DNA from: Micromonospora sp. NBC_01796
GTDB taxonomy: Bacteria > Actinomycetota > Actinomycetes > Mycobacteriales > Micromonosporaceae
DNA: 64,000 bases
Reading direction: 5' to 3'
Assembly: GCF_035917455.1 (NCBI RefSeq)
Contig: NZ_CP109078.1
Location: 7,176,001-7,240,000 of the forward strand
Part shown: positions 62,046 to 64,000 of the stretch, piece by piece
Layout: each line of letters starts with the position of its first letter
Numbering within the stretch: the first letter of the stretch is position 1
Translations under genes and position numbers: made by a program
Notes under the pieces: model-generated
The model's input: only the letters and a program-made list of their open reading frames with translations
The model's database searches: none
What the model was told of the DNA's origin: nothing

Positions 62046-62117
62046 ATGAATCGGAGCATCCGCCTGGTCCGGCGCCGCTTCGTCGACTACCAGCGGGTCT
62101 GCAGCAGCAGCTGTTGA
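62046..62117 (+). CDS. Cysteine-ending leader peptide, 23 aa (putative attenuator)
   Basis: ATG 62046 to TGA 62115-62117. The peptide is Arg-rich in the middle (SIRLVRRRFVDYQRV) and ends CSSSC, with the two Cys codons and three Ser codons just before the stop. Actinobacterial leader peptides of this RxxDxxRVCSxxC type precede sulfur-metabolism genes and, in mycobacteria, polycysteine leaderless frames are shown to attenuate downstream genes in response to cysteine. Here a DszC/SfnB-type gene follows 297 bp downstream, matching that role. Confidence 0.78.
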   Translation: MNRSIRLVRRRFVDYQRVCSSSC

Positions 62118-62414
62118 CGCCGCTGGCGACGTGGCCGACACCCCGGCCCCCGTCCCATCCCGGTTGATCGGCCCGCCCGGCCGTCCCGTTCGGACGGCGT
62201 CGCGGTCACCCTCGCTCCCGAACCTTCCCCGCCTGGCGGTGCCGGCGTGCCGCAGCGTCGCGCACGCGCACCACCGCCGCCGTATCCGGTGCACCGCGAC
62301 GACGCGGGCCACCGTGTCCGGGATTCCCGATCGAACCGCCGGGTGCCACCGGCGGTTGCCGCCCGCGCGGAAGCCGTACCGCCCCGCCGCGATCGATCCT
62401 CGAAAGGACCGACC
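62118..62414. promoter_or_regulatory. Leader region between attenuator peptide and first structural gene
   Basis: It contains two perfect hairpins: a 7-bp stem at 62180-62198 (GCCGTCC, 5-nt loop) and a 9-bp stem at 62334-62357 (AACCGCCGG, 6-nt loop). Neither has a T-tract. No gene is supported. It is the natural place for coupling leader translation to downstream expression. Confidence 0.45.
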
Positions 62415-63662
62415 GTGCCAAGTCTGCTGCCCATCGCCCCACCCTCCGGCGCCGGCCCGCTCGCCGGCCCCCGACCGTCCGACGACGACCCGGCGCGACA
62501 CTGGCTCCGGATCACCCGTCGCGTCGCCACCGAACTCGCCACCGACGCCAACGCCCGCGACCACGCCAACCAGCCACCGTTCACCGAGGTCAAGCTGCTG
62601 CGCGAGGCCGGACTGCTGACCCTGCTGATCGCCGCCGACCGGGGCGGCGGCGGGCAGGGCTGGCCGACGGCGTACGCGGTGGTCCGGGAACTTGCCCGCG
62701 CGGACGGCTCGATCGCCCAGTTGCTCGGCTACCACTACTGGAAGTTCGGTCGGCGCCCGCTCGCCGACGATCCGGAGGTGACCGAGCGGCTGGAGCGCGA
62801 AACCGTCACGCACGGCTGGTTCTGGGGCGGCACCGGGACTCCGCTCGACGCCGACCTGGAGGTCCGCCCGGACGGGTCCGGCTACTGGCTCAACGGTCGC
62901 AAGACCTTCGCCACCGGAGCCCGGGTGGCGGACCGGATCGCCGCCTTCGCCACGCACGCCGAAACCGGCGAGCGGCTGCGGATCGTGGTGGATCCACGGT
63001 GGCCGGGGGTGGTCCGGCCGGACGACTGGGATAGCCTGGGTCAGCGCCTCTCGGCCAGCGGCAGCGTCGAGTTCCGGGACGTGCCGATCACCGCCCGGGA
63101 CGTGGTGGGCACCCTGCCGCCCACGGGCGTCGAACTGCCCCCGCACCAGACCCTGACCATCCCGTCCAACCAGGTGCTGTTCCAGAACCTCTACCTCGGG
63201 GTGGCCGAGGGCGCCCTGCTGGCGGCCCGCGACTACACCCGTACCCGGAGTCGGGCCTGGACCAACAGCGGGCTGGACAGCGCCACCGAGGACCCCTACG
63301 TGCTGGCCACCTACGGCGAACTGGTGGCCCGGCTGCAGGCCGCATCGGCCCTGGTGGACCAGGCGGTGACGGCGATCGAGTGGGCCCACGCCAGGGGCGG
63401 GGACCTGACCGCGCGGGAACGCGGCGAGGTGGCCGCCCTGATCTCCGCCGGCAAGATCGTCTCGACCCGGGTGGCACTGGACGCCACCGCGCGGGTCTTC
63501 GACCTCACCGGCGCCCGATCCACCGCCCGGTCGGTCGGGCTGGACCGGTTCTGGCGCGACGTGCGCACGCACACCCTGCACGACCCGGTCGCCTACAAGC
63601 AGCGCGAACTCGGCGACTTCTTCCTCAACGACACCGTCGTCACGCCGACGGCGTACTCCTGA
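62415..63662 (+). CDS. Acyl-CoA-dehydrogenase-fold monooxygenase, SfnB/DszC type
   Basis: 415 residues from GTG 62415, with AAAGGA at 7 bp; upstream in-frame codons to 62247 lack protein character. The fold is that of flavin acyl-CoA dehydrogenases (LREAGLLTLLIAADRGGGGQGWPTAYAVVRELARADGSIAQLLGYHYW, then NGRKTFATGA, and TARSVGLDRFWRDVRTHTLHDPVAYKQRELG), matching the SfnB/DszC/DmoA group that uses reduced FMN to oxidise organosulfur compounds. The cysteine leader upstream and a solute-binding protein downstream support sulfur scavenging. Confidence 0.86.
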   Translation: MPSLLPIAPPSGAGPLAGPRPSDDDPARHWLRITRRVATELATDANARDHANQPPFTEVKLLREAGLLTLLIAADRGGGGQGWPTAYAVVRELARADGSIAQLLGYHYWKFGRRPLADDPEVTERLERETVTHGWFWGGTGTPLDADLEVRPDGSGYWLNGRKTFATGARVADRIAAFATHAETGERLRIVVDPRWPGVVRPDDWDSLGQRLSASGSVEFRDVPITARDVVGTLPPTGVELPPHQTLTIPSNQVLFQNLYLGVAEGALLAARDYTRTRSRAWTNSGLDSATEDPYVLATYGELVARLQAASALVDQAVTAIEWAHARGGDLTARERGEVAALISAGKIVSTRVALDATARVFDLTGARSTARSVGLDRFWRDVRTHTLHDPVAYKQRELGDFFLNDTVVTPTAYS

Positions 63663-63697
63663 TCGGACAACCCCCAGTGAACAGCCAAGGAGCCTCC

Positions 63698-64000
63698 GTG
63701 CGCGTACGACGCAAGATGCAAAGCCTGGCCGGTGTGGCCGTACTCGCCCTGCTCGCCGGGTGCGGGGCGGGCGGTGGTGCGACCGCCGGGCCGGGCACGG
63801 CCAACGAGCCGGCCAGAGGTGCCGCGCTCAACGCCGAGGGGACCCCGGTCTCCGGCGGGACGCTGCGACTGTCGATGAACACCGACCCGCTCTGCCTGGA
63901 CCCGCACGCCATCTCCTCCGACGTGGAGCAGATCTTCGGCCACATCCTCACCGACAACCTGATCTACCTGGACGAGCAGGGGCAGCCCGGCCCGTACCTG
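63698..64000 (+). CDS. ABC transporter solute-binding lipoprotein, family 5 (partial)
   Basis: 101 residues visible from GTG 63698, with AAGGAG 6 bp upstream; it runs off the right edge in frame. Signal with lipobox LLAGC (C20 or nearby), Gly/Ala-rich spacer, then GGTLRLSMNTDPLCLDPHAISSDVEQIFGHILTDNLIYLD, the start of a dipeptide/nickel-type (SBP_bac_5) fold. Lies 35 bp after the DszC/SfnB-type gene; permease and ATPase genes probably follow. A sulfur-containing ligand is inferred from context only. Confidence 0.9.
   Translation, partial: MRVRRKMQSLAGVAVLALLAGCGAGGGATAGPGTANEPARGAALNAEGTPVSGGTLRLSMNTDPLCLDPHAISSDVEQIFGHILTDNLIYLDEQGQPGPYL

Overview
The window reads as one contiguous piece of chromosome from a very GC-rich actinobacterium. 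Codons end strongly in G or C, GTG starts are common, and short ATGA/GTGA gene overlaps are frequent. Tat and lipoprotein exports, an Asp23 envelope-stress operon, DivIVA-like coiled coils, WXG100 proteins and streptogrisin- and subtilisin-type proteases all fit the Micromonosporaceae (Micromonospora or a relative). This is inferred from gene style only; no rRNA marker is present. I see no rRNA, tRNA, CRISPR array or transposase.

Layout. 0-9.7 kb: partial M28 peptidase, NDH-2-type dehydrogenase, spermidine-synthase-like methyltransferase, ROK regulator with a secreted ThuA-CBM protein, a DUF2267/PCD fusion, aldo/keto reductase, a single-domain response regulator and a DivIVA-like protein. 9.7-15.4 kb: a lysozyme-like wall protein, an MFS exporter with its ClpN-HTH regulator and paired operators, a membrane nuclease/phosphatase, an OsmC protein and a CopC-like protein. 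15.7-24.1 kb: a complete kdp potassium system (micro-ORF, kdpF, A, B, C, D, E) with a candidate KdpE direct-repeat operator. 24.1-28.1 kb: five-gene Asp23/AmaP envelope-stress operon, then a DHA2 efflux pump with a small regulator-like gene. 28.3-38 kb: secreted subtilase, geranylgeranyl-reductase-like oxidoreductase, a five-gene type VII secretion-associated cluster, a secreted 5'-nucleotidase and a membrane-anchored lipoyl protein.

38-45.5 kb is the most unusual part. Two copies of a small secreted lysozyme-like gene are identical over the whole coding region and lie in ~850-bp direct repeats separated by ~3.4 kb of accessory genes (LURP-one-like protein, erythromycin esterase, MerR regulator, an orphan). 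A longer paralogue follows after a nucleotidyltransferase toxin-antitoxin-like pair. All three paralogues share a GGAAT-N18-GTT promoter and a long leader, and a fourth relative lies at 9.7 kb.

45.5-62 kb: streptogrisin-like protease, an operon of GT2, DUF2064 transferase, molybdopterin oxidoreductase, membrane protein and CorA, a GT-C-like membrane protein, beta-carbonic anhydrase, an SRPBCC-TM-CBM2 fusion, a CNNM/CBS protein, an endonuclease III-like protein, small proteins, a universal stress protein, an esterase lipoprotein, a GNAT acetyltransferase and a SAM methyltransferase. 62-64 kb: start of what looks like a sulfur-scavenging operon. A probably leaderless, cysteine-ending leader peptide precedes an SfnB/DszC-type acyl-CoA-dehydrogenase-fold enzyme and an ABC solute-binding lipoprotein cut by the window end.
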